A stretch of 19,112 nucleotides of DNA from Nevskia sp043781855 (GTDB lineage Bacteria > Pseudomonadota > Gammaproteobacteria > Nevskiales > Nevskiaceae), in the NCBI GenBank assembly GCA_043781855.1, contig JAYWBB010000045.1:1-19112 (forward strand). The letters are read 5' to 3'. A program made the position numbers and the translations under genes. The stretch's first letter is position 1. Each line of letters starts with the position of its first letter. The notes under the pieces are model-generated. The model did not search any database, was not told the origin of the DNA, and saw only the letters and a list, made by a program, of their open reading frames with translations. This document shows positions 7,169-14,252 of the stretch, in pieces.

Positions 7169-7951
7169 TCAGCGCGCCGTCCAGGCCCCGTCGACGCGCA
7201 GCGCGCTGCCGGTAATCGAAGCCGCGCCGGGCGAGCACAGGAAAAGAACCACGTCCGCGAGTTCCTTCACCTCGACGAAGCGCTTGTTGGGCTGCACTGC
7301 CAGGATCACATCGCGGATCACTTGCGCCTCCGGCATGTTGTGAGCCTTTGCCTGATCCCTGATCTGGCCCTCCACCAGGGCCGTCTTCACGTAGCCCGGG
7401 CAGATCGCGTTGCAGGTGATACCGGTCTCCGCGACTTCCAGTGCGACCGTCTTGGTCAGGCCGACCACCCCGTGCTTGGCCGCCACGTAGGCGGCCTTGA
7501 ACGGCGAGGCCACGAGCCCATGCGCCGACGCGATGTTGATCACACGCCCCCAGTTGCGACGCTTCATTCCCGGCAGCGCGGCCTTGATCGTGTAGAAGTT
7601 GGACGACAGGTTGATGGCGATGATCTGTTCCCACTTCGCGTCGGGAAATTCATCGACCGGCGCGACAAACTGGATACCCGCATTGTTGACCAGAATGTCG
7701 AGCGAGCCCAGGCGCGCCTCGATCTGCGCCACCAGCTGCGCGATCTCCTCGGGCCGCGTCATGTCCGCTCCCGAGTACAGGACTTGCACGCCGGTGCGGG
7801 CCGAAAGCTCTCCGCGAATGCGCTCGATCTCCGCCGCCTCGCCGAAGCCGTTGAGCATGACGTCGACGCCGGCTTCCGCCAGCCCGGTGGCGATACCCAG
7901 CCCGATTCCGCTCGTGGAACCGGTCACCAGCGCAGACTTTCCTTTCAACAT
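7169..7951 (-). CDS. bdhA: 3-hydroxybutyrate dehydrogenase (SDR family)
   Basis: Interconverts 3-hydroxybutyrate and acetoacetate with NAD(H), a step in use of polyhydroxybutyrate and ketone bodies. 260 residues, the standard length for a classical short-chain dehydrogenase. The NAD-binding TGSTSGIG (residues 10-17) and NNAG (87-90) are present, with the catalytic Ser140, Tyr153 and Lys157 in IASAHGLVASPFKAAYVAAKHG, a stretch very characteristic of bacterial BdhA. The C-terminus VDGAWTAR also fits. The ATG at 7951 has a strong GAGGAGGGG just upstream, which settles the start; a longer in-frame extension reaching 8071 is rejected. It converges on the monooxygenase and is divergent from the HAD gene. 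A 7-bp hairpin lies in its leader. Confidence 0.9.
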   Translation of the reverse strand: MLKGKSALVTGSTSGIGLGIATGLAEAGVDVMLNGFGEAAEIERIRGELSARTGVQVLYSGADMTRPEEIAQLVAQIEARLGSLDILVNNAGIQFVAPVDEFPDAKWEQIIAINLSSNFYTIKAALPGMKRRNWGRVINIASAHGLVASPFKAAYVAAKHGVVGLTKTVALEVAETGITCNAICPGYVKTALVEGQIRDQAKAHNMPEAQVIRDVILAVQPNKRFVEVKELADVVLFLCSPGAASITGSALRVDGAWTAR

Positions 7952-7969
7952 GATTCCCCTCCTCGACAG

Positions 7970-7987
7970 GCCCTTCGGCAGAAGGGC
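7970..7987 (-). promoter_or_regulatory. Hairpin in the bdhA 5' leader
   Basis: A perfect 7-bp inverted repeat, GCCCTTC and GAAGGGC, with a 4-nt loop, ends a few bases upstream of the GAGGAGGGG ribosome-binding site of bdhA. In the transcript it would fold immediately 5' of the ribosome-binding site, where such stems affect initiation, mRNA stability or protein binding. It has no following T-run on the minus strand, so it does not look like an intrinsic terminator. The role is inference. Confidence 0.4.
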
Positions 7988-8101
7988 AGGATTGCAGATA
8001 CGGAAGCCTGGGTCGGCTACGCTCCCGACATATGACGTCGACGCTGGCCGGCGGTCGAAACCCGGGCTCACAGTCTGATAAACCCCATTTTACAGAACGA
8101 C

Positions 8102-8830
8102 ATGAACACACCCGCGCTGCACGCCCTGATCTTCGACGTTGACGGCACGCTCGCCGACACCGAGCGTGACGGCCACCGAGTCGCCTTCAACCGCGCGTTC
8201 CGCGAAGCCGGGCTGGACTGGGACTGGGATGTGGCGCTCTACGGCGAGCTGCTTGCCGTGACCGGCGGCAAGGAGCGCATCCGGCATTACCTCTCGCTGA
8301 CGCATCCGGCACTGCTCGACCGCCCGGACATCAAAGACACCATCGCCACGCTGCACAGGGCCAAAACGCGGCACTACATGGAACTCGTCGGTTCCGGCGC
8401 GCTGCCGCTGCGGCCCGGTGTCGCGAGACTCATCGACGAAGCGCGTCGTGCGGGCTTGCGGTTGGCAATCGCGACAACGACGACACCCGAGAACGTCACC
8501 GCCCTGCTCGAACACTCGCTGGGTCCGGGCTCGACCGCGTGGTTCGAGTGCATCGGCGCCGGCGACATCGTGCCGGCCAAGAAGCCGGCGCCAGACATCT
8601 ATCTCTGGGTGCTCGAGCACCTCCGGCTCGCGCCCGTGCATGCGCTGGCGTTCGAGGATTCGGAAAATGGACTGCGTGCGGCACAAGCGGCTGGCCTGGC
8701 GACGGTCGTCACGGTCAATGAGTACACGGCCGGGCAGGATTTCAGCGGAGCCGCGCGACTCCTCGCTGACCTTGGAAAAACAACGCTGGAAGGATTGGCT
8801 GACTGCCATCGCACGGCCCTTGCGCGGTAA
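8102..8830 (+). CDS. HAD-superfamily phosphatase, CbbY/phosphoglucomutase-like (subfamily IA)
   Basis: A 242-residue hydrolase that removes phosphate from a small sugar phosphate or similar metabolite. Motif I is FDVDGTLADTE, with nucleophile Asp12 and acid/base Asp14. Motif II is seen as AIATTTTPEN, the motif III Lys in VPAKKPAPDIY, and motif IV as FEDSENGLRAAQAAG. The helical cap lies between motifs I and II, as in CbbY-type enzymes. CbbY from Calvin-cycle operons dephosphorylates xylulose-1,5-bisphosphate, but no Calvin-cycle gene is nearby, so the substrate is open. The ATG is 150 bp from the divergent bdhA start; no strong ribosome-binding site was seen. A clear terminator follows the gene. 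Confidence 0.88.
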   Translation: MNTPALHALIFDVDGTLADTERDGHRVAFNRAFREAGLDWDWDVALYGELLAVTGGKERIRHYLSLTHPALLDRPDIKDTIATLHRAKTRHYMELVGSGALPLRPGVARLIDEARRAGLRLAIATTTTPENVTALLEHSLGPGSTAWFECIGAGDIVPAKKPAPDIYLWVLEHLRLAPVHALAFEDSENGLRAAQAAGLATVVTVNEYTAGQDFSGAARLLADLGKTTLEGLADCHRTALAR

Positions 8831-8842
8831 GACCCTGTAGCC

Positions 8843-8904
8843 CGCGCGCTGCGCGCGAAATCGTTCTGCGCGAGTGTTGTCGAGAATCGTGCGCGAAGCG
8901 CACG
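8843..8904. repeat. Two GC-rich extragenic palindromes after the HAD gene
   Basis: The first is CGCGCGC-T-GCGCGCG (8843-8857); the second is CGTGCGC-GAA-GCGCACG (8888-8904), a 7-bp stem with a 3-nt loop. Both lie in the 108-bp gap between the convergent HAD and M28 peptidase genes. They resemble REP-type extragenic palindromes, which are often multicopy and stabilise 3' ends. No further copy was recognised in this window, so the multicopy nature is unproven. Confidence 0.4.
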
Positions 8905-8917
8905 TCAAGTCAATGGG

Positions 8918-8937
8918 CCGAGATCCTCGGGGTTTTT
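8918..8937 (+). terminator. Intrinsic terminator of the HAD gene
   Basis: The stem CCGAG-ATC-CTCGG (5 bp, 3-nt loop) is followed by GG and TTTTT on the + strand, a compact Rho-independent terminator 87 bp after the HAD stop. It ends just before the stop codon of the convergent peptidase, so it would also keep HAD transcripts from running antisense into that gene. Confidence 0.6.
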
Positions 8938-8938
8938 C

Positions 8939-10390
8939 TCAGTCGCCCTTGCCGGGCGGAATACGCGGCAACAGCCCCGGCATATCGGCGAGGAAATAGG
9001 CAAGCGCGGTCAGAAGCGCCACCTGCCGGTGCAGGTTTTCCGGATCGACTTTGTCCAGCGTATCGGCGGCGGTGTGGTGGTAGTTGAAATAGTCGCGCGT
9101 GTCGAGCAGGGGTTCGAAGCCCGGCACGCCGGCCTTTTGCAGCAGCGTTATGTCTGCGCCGATCGCGTCCTCGCGATGTTCGAACGCGGTTGCGCCGATC
9201 GGGCGCAGCACCTCGAGCAGCGGGTCGAGCAGCTTCATCGAATCGGGCGTGACGTTGGCCATGATGCCGAGCGGCCGCCCGGCGCCGGCATCGCTTTCGA
9301 TGGCGGCGAATTGCGTGTCCAGCTTGTCCTTGTTCGCGTCGAAATAGGCCTTGCCGCCGCGCGTGCCGTTCTCCTCGTTCATCCAGGCGATCGCGCGAAT
9401 CGTTCGCCGCGGCTGGTAGCCGAGCTGGTGGAGCACGTAGACCGCCGCCAGCGCGGAAATCACGCCGGCGCCGTCGTCGATGGCGCCGGTACCGAGGTCC
9501 CAGGAGTCGAGATGACCCGAGACGATCACGACCTCGTCCGGCTTTTCACTGCCCCTGATCTCGGTGATGACGTTGTAGCTGTCGACATCCGGCAGGGTCT
9601 GCGGTGTCAGCGTGAGCTTCATTTTGACCGGACCCTCTTCCGCGAGCCGCTCGATCAAGAGCGCGTCTTCGACACTGACCGCCGCCGCCGGGATATGGGG
9701 CTTGCCTTCGTCCCAGATCGTTGCGCCAGTGTGGGTCAGACGGAAATTCGCACCACCGACCGAGCGCACCAGCGCTGCTGCAGCGCCGTACTTTGCCAGT
9801 TTCGCCGGGCCGACAAAGCGCGGTGCGCCGCCTTGGCCGTAAGCGGTGCCGGCACGGCCGTTCTCGGCGAGCAACTGGTCGAACGGCACGCTGATCAGCA
9901 CGATCTTGCCTTTCAAATCGCTTCCAGCCTCGTCGATCTCGGCCAGGTTGTGGAGTACGACAACGGGCAGCGTCAGCCCATTCGCCGGTGTGGCGGCGGA
10001 ACCGCCCAACGCCGTGAGATGCAGGTGCTGCGTGACACCGGGCGGTTGCCCGGAGTACTGGACGAGTTCACCGCGCTCCTCGCCGCGCACCCAGTGCGGA
10101 ACCTTGACCGGCTGCAGCATCACCGGCAGGCCGATGCGCTTCAGGCTCTCGGCGAGATATTCGACCGCAGCCGCCGCCTGTAGCGAACCCGACAGGCGCG
10201 GGCCGATCTTGTCGGTGAGAAAGGCCAGACGCTTGAACGCCCAGTCGCTGTTCATCGCGCCGATCATGATGCCGTCCAAGCGCTTGACCTGCTCCTTGCT
10301 CGATGGTGCGTCGGCATGCGCGGCCACGACGCCGAAGACCAGCGAAAATGCGGCAGTGAAAGGCAACAGTGCGGAGCGGGAGATCTGCAT
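8939..10390 (-). CDS. Secreted M28-family zinc peptidase (plasma glutamate carboxypeptidase-like)
   Basis: A 483-residue exported di-zinc exopeptidase, likely an aminopeptidase or dipeptidase acting on peptides outside the cytoplasm. Sec signal: QISRSALLPFTAAFSLVFG with a cleavage site near AHA-DA (about residue 27). A PA-type insert spans roughly residues 130-260 (PVVVLHNLAEID, GKIVLISVPFD). The M28 core has the metal ligands His293 (VSGHLDSWD), Asp in AIDDGAG (305/306), the MNEENG motif (Glu339/340), Asp367 (IESDAG), and a late His in YFNYHHTAAD (438/439). The ATG at 10390 was preferred over a GTG at 10411, which would put extra residues before the signal peptide. The gene is monocistronic, divergent from the oxidoreductase at 10543. 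Confidence 0.9.
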   Translation of the reverse strand: MQISRSALLPFTAAFSLVFGVVAAHADAPSSKEQVKRLDGIMIGAMNSDWAFKRLAFLTDKIGPRLSGSLQAAAAVEYLAESLKRIGLPVMLQPVKVPHWVRGEERGELVQYSGQPPGVTQHLHLTALGGSAATPANGLTLPVVVLHNLAEIDEAGSDLKGKIVLISVPFDQLLAENGRAGTAYGQGGAPRFVGPAKLAKYGAAAALVRSVGGANFRLTHTGATIWDEGKPHIPAAAVSVEDALLIERLAEEGPVKMKLTLTPQTLPDVDSYNVITEIRGSEKPDEVVIVSGHLDSWDLGTGAIDDGAGVISALAAVYVLHQLGYQPRRTIRAIAWMNEENGTRGGKAYFDANKDKLDTQFAAIESDAGAGRPLGIMANVTPDSMKLLDPLLEVLRPIGATAFEHREDAIGADITLLQKAGVPGFEPLLDTRDYFNYHHTAADTLDKVDPENLHRQVALLTALAYFLADMPGLLPRIPPGKGD

Positions 10391-10542
10391 CGGAATCTCG
10401 CAAATGAACACAGGAATTGCCCGGAAGTGTTCCGCAAATGGCGCGGCGCGTAAAGCAAGCTGCCTGAAAGCTCCGCCTGACGCCGATGTCGTTCCCTTGT
10501 GCGATGATTCGAGGCTGCAAAAAGCCAGCGCGAGGTGACTTC
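10391..10542. promoter_or_regulatory. Divergent promoter region between M28 peptidase and oxidoreductase
   Basis: This 152-bp gap must hold the promoters of both divergently transcribed genes. A small palindrome CGGAA-GTG-TTCCG lies at 10422-10434. No convincing -10/-35 pairs could be called. GAGGTGA at 10532-10538 is the ribosome-binding site for the GTG at 10543. Confidence 0.35.
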
Positions 10543-11532
10543 GTGTCCGTTCGTCTCAACAAGCAATTCAAGCTCGCGGCGCGCCCGGTCGGCTTGCCCA
10601 AGCGTAGCGACTGGAGTTACGAAGAAACATCCGCGCCCGAACCCGAAGACGGTGAGGTGCTGGTCAAGGTCCGTTACATCTCGCTCGATCCGGCGATGCG
10701 CGGCTGAATGAACGAGGGCAAGTCGTACATCAAGCCGGTCGGCATCGGCGAGGTCATGCGTGCAGGTACGGTCGGCGAAATCATCGAGTCGAAGAATCCG
10801 GCCTTTGCGGCAGGCGATTTCGTCGTCGGTTCGCAGGGCGTACAAAGCTACGCGATCAGCAATGGCAAGGACCTGACCAGGATCGACGCAAAGCTCGCGC
10901 CGCTGCCGAAGTATCTCAACACGCTCGGAATGCCGGGCATGACCGGCTATTTCGGTCTGCTCGATGTCGGCCTGCCCAAGCCCGGCGAGACCATCGTGGT
11001 GTCGGCGGCGACCGGCGCGGTCGGCCAGGTTGTCGGCCAGATCGAGAAGATCAAAGGCTGCAAGGTCGTCGGCATCGCCGGCGGGCCGGAGAAGTGCCAG
11101 TACGCAGTCGAAACGCTGGGCTACGACGCCTGCATCGACCACAAAAGCGGTTCGATCGCTGCGGGCCTTGCGCAGCATTGTCCGCAGGGCATCGACGTCT
11201 ACTTCGACAACGTCGGCGGCGAGATCCTCGACGCCGTGCGCGCGCGCATCGTGATCTGTGGCGCGATCTCGCAATACAACAACACCACGCCGATCCAGGG
11301 CTCGAAGAACTATCTGTCGCTGCTGGTCAACCGCGCACGCATGGAAGGCATCGTCGTGTTCGACTGGGCGCCGCGCTACGGCGAGGCGATCAAGGCCATG
11401 GCCGGCTGGATGGCGGAAGGCAAACTGAAGTCGAGGGAAGACATCGTGCCCGGCATCGAACACTTTCCTGAGACGCTGCTGAAGCTGTTCAACGGCGAGA
11501 ACTTCGGCAAGCTCATCGTGCAGGTCGCGTAG
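10543..11532 (+). pseudogene. NADP-dependent oxidoreductase (CurA/YncB type), interrupted by an in-frame TGA
   Basis: Medium-chain (zinc-independent) reductase of the leukotriene B4 12-hydroxydehydrogenase/CurA group, which reduces activated C=C bonds of enones with NADPH. The GTG start at 10543 has GAGGTGA upstream and yields the standard opening NKQFKLAARPVGLPK. Residue 55 is a TGA (10705-10707) within LDPAMRG-stop-MNEGKSY; homologs read LDPAMRGWMNEGKSY, so the stop replaces a Trp codon (TGG). The frame is otherwise intact to TAG at 11530-11532, with GMTGYFGLLDVG, the cofactor motif SAATGAVGQVVGQ and YFDNVGGEILD all normal. Full length would be 329 residues, as usual. The lesion is a single base change, so recent decay, readthrough or a consensus error are all possible. 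An enoyl-CoA isomerase follows 89 bp later. Confidence 0.82.
10708..11532 (+). CDS. Downstream open frame of the interrupted oxidoreductase (possible reinitiation product)
   Basis: The codon right after the internal TGA is ATG (TGAATG), so ribosomes that end at 10707 could restart and make a 274-residue product. It would lack about 55 residues of the N-terminal GroES-like domain but keep the whole nucleotide-binding domain and the late substrate-side residues. Whether such a fragment folds is doubtful, because the lost strands are part of the active-site barrel. No separate ribosome-binding site was seen for this ATG. It is listed so the fragment is not mistaken for an independent gene. Confidence 0.5.
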   Translation: MNEGKSYIKPVGIGEVMRAGTVGEIIESKNPAFAAGDFVVGSQGVQSYAISNGKDLTRIDAKLAPLPKYLNTLGMPGMTGYFGLLDVGLPKPGETIVVSAATGAVGQVVGQIEKIKGCKVVGIAGGPEKCQYAVETLGYDACIDHKSGSIAAGLAQHCPQGIDVYFDNVGGEILDAVRARIVICGAISQYNNTTPIQGSKNYLSLLVNRARMEGIVVFDWAPRYGEAIKAMAGWMAEGKLKSREDIVPGIEHFPETLLKLFNGENFGKLIVQVA

Positions 11533-11621
11533 CGGTCCGCCCGATTACGCGTGGCGGGTGCCATGCGCCTCGGGCATCATCCCGCGACCGCAGAATCCTT
11601 CAATCATCTGGAGTAACGACG

Positions 11622-12404
11622 ATGTCCGAACTGCAAAAGCCGCTCGTCCTGACGGAGTTGAAGGACCGGGTATTGACCATCCGCATGAACCGGGCGGACA
11701 AGAAAAATGCGCTGACTCAAGCGATGTACTCGGCGATGGCCGATGCGCTGATCGAAGCCGCAGCGACTGCGGAAGTGCGCGTGGTCGTTCTCACTGGCAC
11801 GCTCGAAGCCTTTTGCGCCGGCAACGACTTGCAGGATTTCATGAAGCTGCCGCCAGTGTCGAACGACAGTCCGGTGCTGCGCTTCATGAATACGCTCGCG
11901 ACGTTCCCGAAGCCGGTCGTTGCGGCGGTTACCGGACCCGCAGTCGGCATCGGCGTCACGATGCTCCTGCACTGCGACCTCGTCTACGCCGGCACCCACG
12001 CGCGGTTGCAGATGCCGTTCGTCAACATCGGCATCTGCCCGGAATTTGCATCGAGCCTGTTGCTGCCGAAGATCATGGGCCATGTCCGCGCTGCGGAGCT
12101 GGTGCTGCTCGGCGAGCCGTTCACAGCCGCGACCGCGAAGGAATACGGTCTGGTCAACGCCGTGTTGCCGGACGCCGATGTCGAACCGCATGCGCGCGAA
12201 CGTGCGCTGAAGCTCGCACAGCAGCCGCCGAACGCCTTGCGCATCAGCAAGAAGCTGCTGCGCCGATGGGATGAGAAGCAGGCCATCGAAGCGATCACAC
12301 TCGAAGCCGGACACTTCGCGCCCATGCTCAGCCAGCCCGAGGCGATCGAGGCAATGACCGCGTTCATGGGCAAGCGCAAGCCGGATTTTTCGAAGTTCAA
12401 ATAA
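11622..12404 (+). CDS. Crotonase-fold enoyl-CoA delta-isomerase-like protein
   Basis: 260 residues of the enoyl-CoA hydratase/isomerase family. The oxyanion-hole segments are present (FCAGNDLQDF and GPAVGIGVTMLLHCDLVYAG). The two catalytic glutamates of true hydratases are missing: the first position is Thr113 and the second is Phe133 (MPFVNIG). Instead Glu141 sits in NIGICPEFASSLLLPKIMG, the position and context of the single catalytic Glu in peroxisomal delta3-delta2 enoyl-CoA isomerases (ECI2 type). The likely job is therefore shifting the double bond of unsaturated acyl-CoAs into the 2-position for beta-oxidation, although databases usually label such proteins hydratases. GGAG lies 8 bases before the ATG. 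It follows the oxidoreductase on the same strand and has its own terminator. Confidence 0.86.
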   Translation: MSELQKPLVLTELKDRVLTIRMNRADKKNALTQAMYSAMADALIEAAATAEVRVVVLTGTLEAFCAGNDLQDFMKLPPVSNDSPVLRFMNTLATFPKPVVAAVTGPAVGIGVTMLLHCDLVYAGTHARLQMPFVNIGICPEFASSLLLPKIMGHVRAAELVLLGEPFTAATAKEYGLVNAVLPDADVEPHARERALKLAQQPPNALRISKKLLRRWDEKQAIEAITLEAGHFAPMLSQPEAIEAMTAFMGKRKPDFSKFK

Positions 12405-12477
12405 CTTCTTCACGTACGTCCATCACGGCCGCGCGGCGCCTCTTCGGCCACCGAGGCGAGCGCGCTATGCTGGGCCG

Positions 12478-12502
12478 GCCCGCTGTGAAGACGCGGGCTT
12501 TT
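12478..12502 (+). terminator. Terminator after the enoyl-CoA isomerase
   Basis: GCCCGC (12478-12483) and GCGGGC (12493-12498) form a 6-bp stem with a 9-nt loop, followed directly by TTTTGTT. It lies 74 bp after the isomerase stop and 25 bp before the TetR gene, so the regulator probably starts from its own promoter or by readthrough. Confidence 0.5.
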
Positions 12503-12526
12503 GTTCGACGAACGCCACATTAGAGA

Positions 12527-13162
12527 ATGTCCCGAGACAACAAGCGCAGCCACAACAAGCAGGCAAACCGCTCGGCCATCGTCGACGCGGCGCGCGAATG
12601 CTTCCTCGGCCTCGGCTACGACGCGGTCACAATCCGCGACATCGTCCGCGTCAGTGGGCTGGCGCCCGGCACGTTCTACAACTACTTCCCCAGCAAGGAG
12701 TCGTTGTTCCGCGAAATCCTCGAGGAGCGGATCAACGAGCTGACCGGGCGCATGCACGCGATCCGCGTTTCCGCGCCGAACCTCGAAGCCTTCATCCATG
12801 GCACCTTCCACGCGCTGTTCAGCAGAATCGTCGAAGACCCGAGCTTTTTCCGCCTGGTGCTGCGCAACGAACATGCGGTACGCACACTGTTCAGCGAGAC
12901 CGTGATCGGCATACCGATCCGGGCACTGACCGAAGACCTGCACGCGGCCATCGCCCGCAAGCTGCTACCGGAGCAGCTCGACGTGGAATTGCTCGCGGCC
13001 TCGTTCTTCGGCATCGGCTTCGAGATCGGCCGGGTGCTCGCGCAGCGCGAAGCGGCCGACGCCGAAGCGGCGGCGCGCTTCGCGACCAAGCTCCTGCAGG
13101 AAGGCGTGCAGGCCTTCGGCATGACCGGGTTGATGGCGCTGCTGAGACGCAAGCTGGTCTAG
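12527..13162 (+). CDS. TetR/AcrR family transcriptional regulator
   Basis: 211 residues. The N-terminal helix-turn-helix is clear: RSAIVDAARECFLGLGYDAVTIRDIVRVSGLAPGTFYNYFPSKE, split here as helix 1 (about 15-30), the HTH (about 36-58) and the FYNYFPSKESLF helix-4 start. The C-terminal ligand-binding domain (about 75-211) is all-helical with no recognisable ligand signature. Such proteins usually repress neighbouring genes until a small molecule binds. The natural targets by position are itself and the oxidoreductase/isomerase pair upstream, which would fit an acyl-CoA or enone ligand, but this is inference. A short palindrome, GTTCG-A-CGAAC (12503-12513), lies just before the gene and could be an autoregulatory site. 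No strong ribosome-binding site precedes the ATG. Confidence 0.9.
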   Translation: MSRDNKRSHNKQANRSAIVDAARECFLGLGYDAVTIRDIVRVSGLAPGTFYNYFPSKESLFREILEERINELTGRMHAIRVSAPNLEAFIHGTFHALFSRIVEDPSFFRLVLRNEHAVRTLFSETVIGIPIRALTEDLHAAIARKLLPEQLDVELLAASFFGIGFEIGRVLAQREAADAEAAARFATKLLQEGVQAFGMTGLMALLRRKLV

Positions 13163-13188
13163 CCCGCCAGCTCGGGATGTCTGTCTCT

Positions 13189-14085
13189 TCAGCCCGATCG
13201 GTCAAGAAATGAATGAAAAGCGGCCTGCAGAGGCCCTGGCCGCGAGGCAATGCGCGTCACTCGCCACAATTCACGTGACAGCTTGAGATAAGGTGCCTGC
13301 AAGGCAACCAGACGTCGTCCACGCAGGCCATCGGCGACAACCAGACCGGACAAACAAGCAACACCGATCCCGGATGCAACCACCTGCAGAATGGCTTCCG
13401 AATCGTCAAACGTCAGCAATTCCCTCGCCGAAGGCAATTGGGCTGCCCGCAGCGCGCGTTCGAACACTTCGCGCGTGCCGGACCCGTGCTCACGCATGAC
13501 CCAGCCAAGCTTCGGCAGTCCGGTTTTCGGGAGACGGACAGGTTTTCCCTTCCAGTGCCGCGCGCTGCCGACAATGACGAGTTCGTCGGTCCGCCAGCGT
13601 TCGGCAATCAGGCCTGGCCGCGTGACTGCGCCTTCGACGTAGGCGACATCGGCGCGATGCGCGAGCACCGCCGCAGCGGCGAGTTCGGTGTTGACGACGA
13701 CGAGATGCGTCGAGCTTGCCGGATGTGCGGCGGCGAACGCCGCGATGGCCGGCGCAACCAGGTAACGGCCGACCGTGGTGCTTGCCGCGACGCGCAGTTC
13801 GCCGCGCAGGATTTTGCCTTGGCCACCGAGCAGCTCTGGCAGCGCCTCAACTCGCGCCAATAGTTCGGGAGCCTCTGCGAGCAGCAGCCTTCCGCGTTCG
13901 GTCAGTTTCAGGGTGCGACCTTCGCGCTCGAACAGTTCGGTATCCAACAGACTCTCAAGCTGAGCTACCGCCATGCTCGCCGCGGATTGCGTCAAGTGCA
14001 GCGTCTGCGCGGCCCGCGTCACCTGCCCATCGCGGGCGACGGCGAGAAAGATTTCGAGTTGCCGCAGGGTGAGGGCGATACGCAC
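13189..14085 (-). CDS. LysR-type transcriptional regulator, divergent from the sulfite-oxidation genes
   Basis: 298 residues. The N-terminal winged HTH is typical: LTLRQLEIFLAVARDGQVTRAAQTLHLTQSAASMAVAQLE, followed by LFEREGRTLKLTERG and a linker helix. The effector domain starts near residue 90 (GELRVAASTTVGRYLVAP) and ends at VTRIASRPGPLQAAF. The opening resembles the YeiE/CbbR-like branch more than classical CysB, but I cannot place it exactly. The start is a GTG at 14085 without a clear ribosome-binding site; the alignment of the HTH supports it. It reads away from the transporter-sorA-sorB cluster, the normal LysR arrangement for controlling the divergent operon, so sulfite or a related sulfur compound is a reasonable guess for the effector. 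It converges on TetR with a 26-bp gap. Confidence 0.9.
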   Translation of the reverse strand: MRIALTLRQLEIFLAVARDGQVTRAAQTLHLTQSAASMAVAQLESLLDTELFEREGRTLKLTERGRLLLAEAPELLARVEALPELLGGQGKILRGELRVAASTTVGRYLVAPAIAAFAAAHPASSTHLVVVNTELAAAAVLAHRADVAYVEGAVTRPGLIAERWRTDELVIVGSARHWKGKPVRLPKTGLPKLGWVMREHGSGTREVFERALRAAQLPSARELLTFDDSEAILQVVASGIGVACLSGLVVADGLRGRRLVALQAPYLKLSRELWRVTRIASRPGPLQAAFHSFLDRSG

Positions 14086-14092
14086 CGGCCGA

Positions 14093-14118
14093 TATTATCA
14101 GTTCTATTGATGATAATA
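14093..14118. promoter_or_regulatory. Palindromic LysR-type operator candidate between lysR and the sulfite genes
   Basis: TATTATCA (14093-14100) and TGATAATA (14111-14118) are perfect 8-bp complements 10 bp apart, with a nested ATCA-N7-TGAT. The whole block is strikingly A/T-rich in a G/C-rich region. It lies a few bases upstream of the LysR start codon and about 135 bp upstream of the divergent transporter start, the usual place for a LysR recognition and autoregulation site. Confidence 0.55.
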
Positions 14119-14252
14119 ATCCGAACAATGAGTTGGCCTGAACGATACCGAACGAAGACAATCCGTCTGTGATCATTACCAAGTCGGACTTTTCGAGAAC
14201 TGCCGCTTGCGGTTTTCCGACGAACACGATGAACCGGAGGTTTGAAAAGCCG

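Noticed and set aside
9029..10183. Long (384-codon) + strand open frame opposite the M28 peptidase
   Set aside because: It is antisense to a gene with a signal peptide and full catalytic motif set. Long antisense frames are common in G/C-rich DNA, and its product is Arg/Val/Asp-rich with no domain.
10264..11463. Long (399-codon) - strand open frame opposite the oxidoreductase
   Set aside because: It is the shadow of the NADPH oxidoreductase and also overlaps the M28 signal peptide; composition is atypical (His/Asp/Arg-rich) and no motif is seen.
13172..13197. TCGGG/CCCGA inverted repeat between TetR and LysR ends
   Set aside because: Five-bp arms with a 16-nt loop and no T-run; could be chance in G/C-rich DNA.
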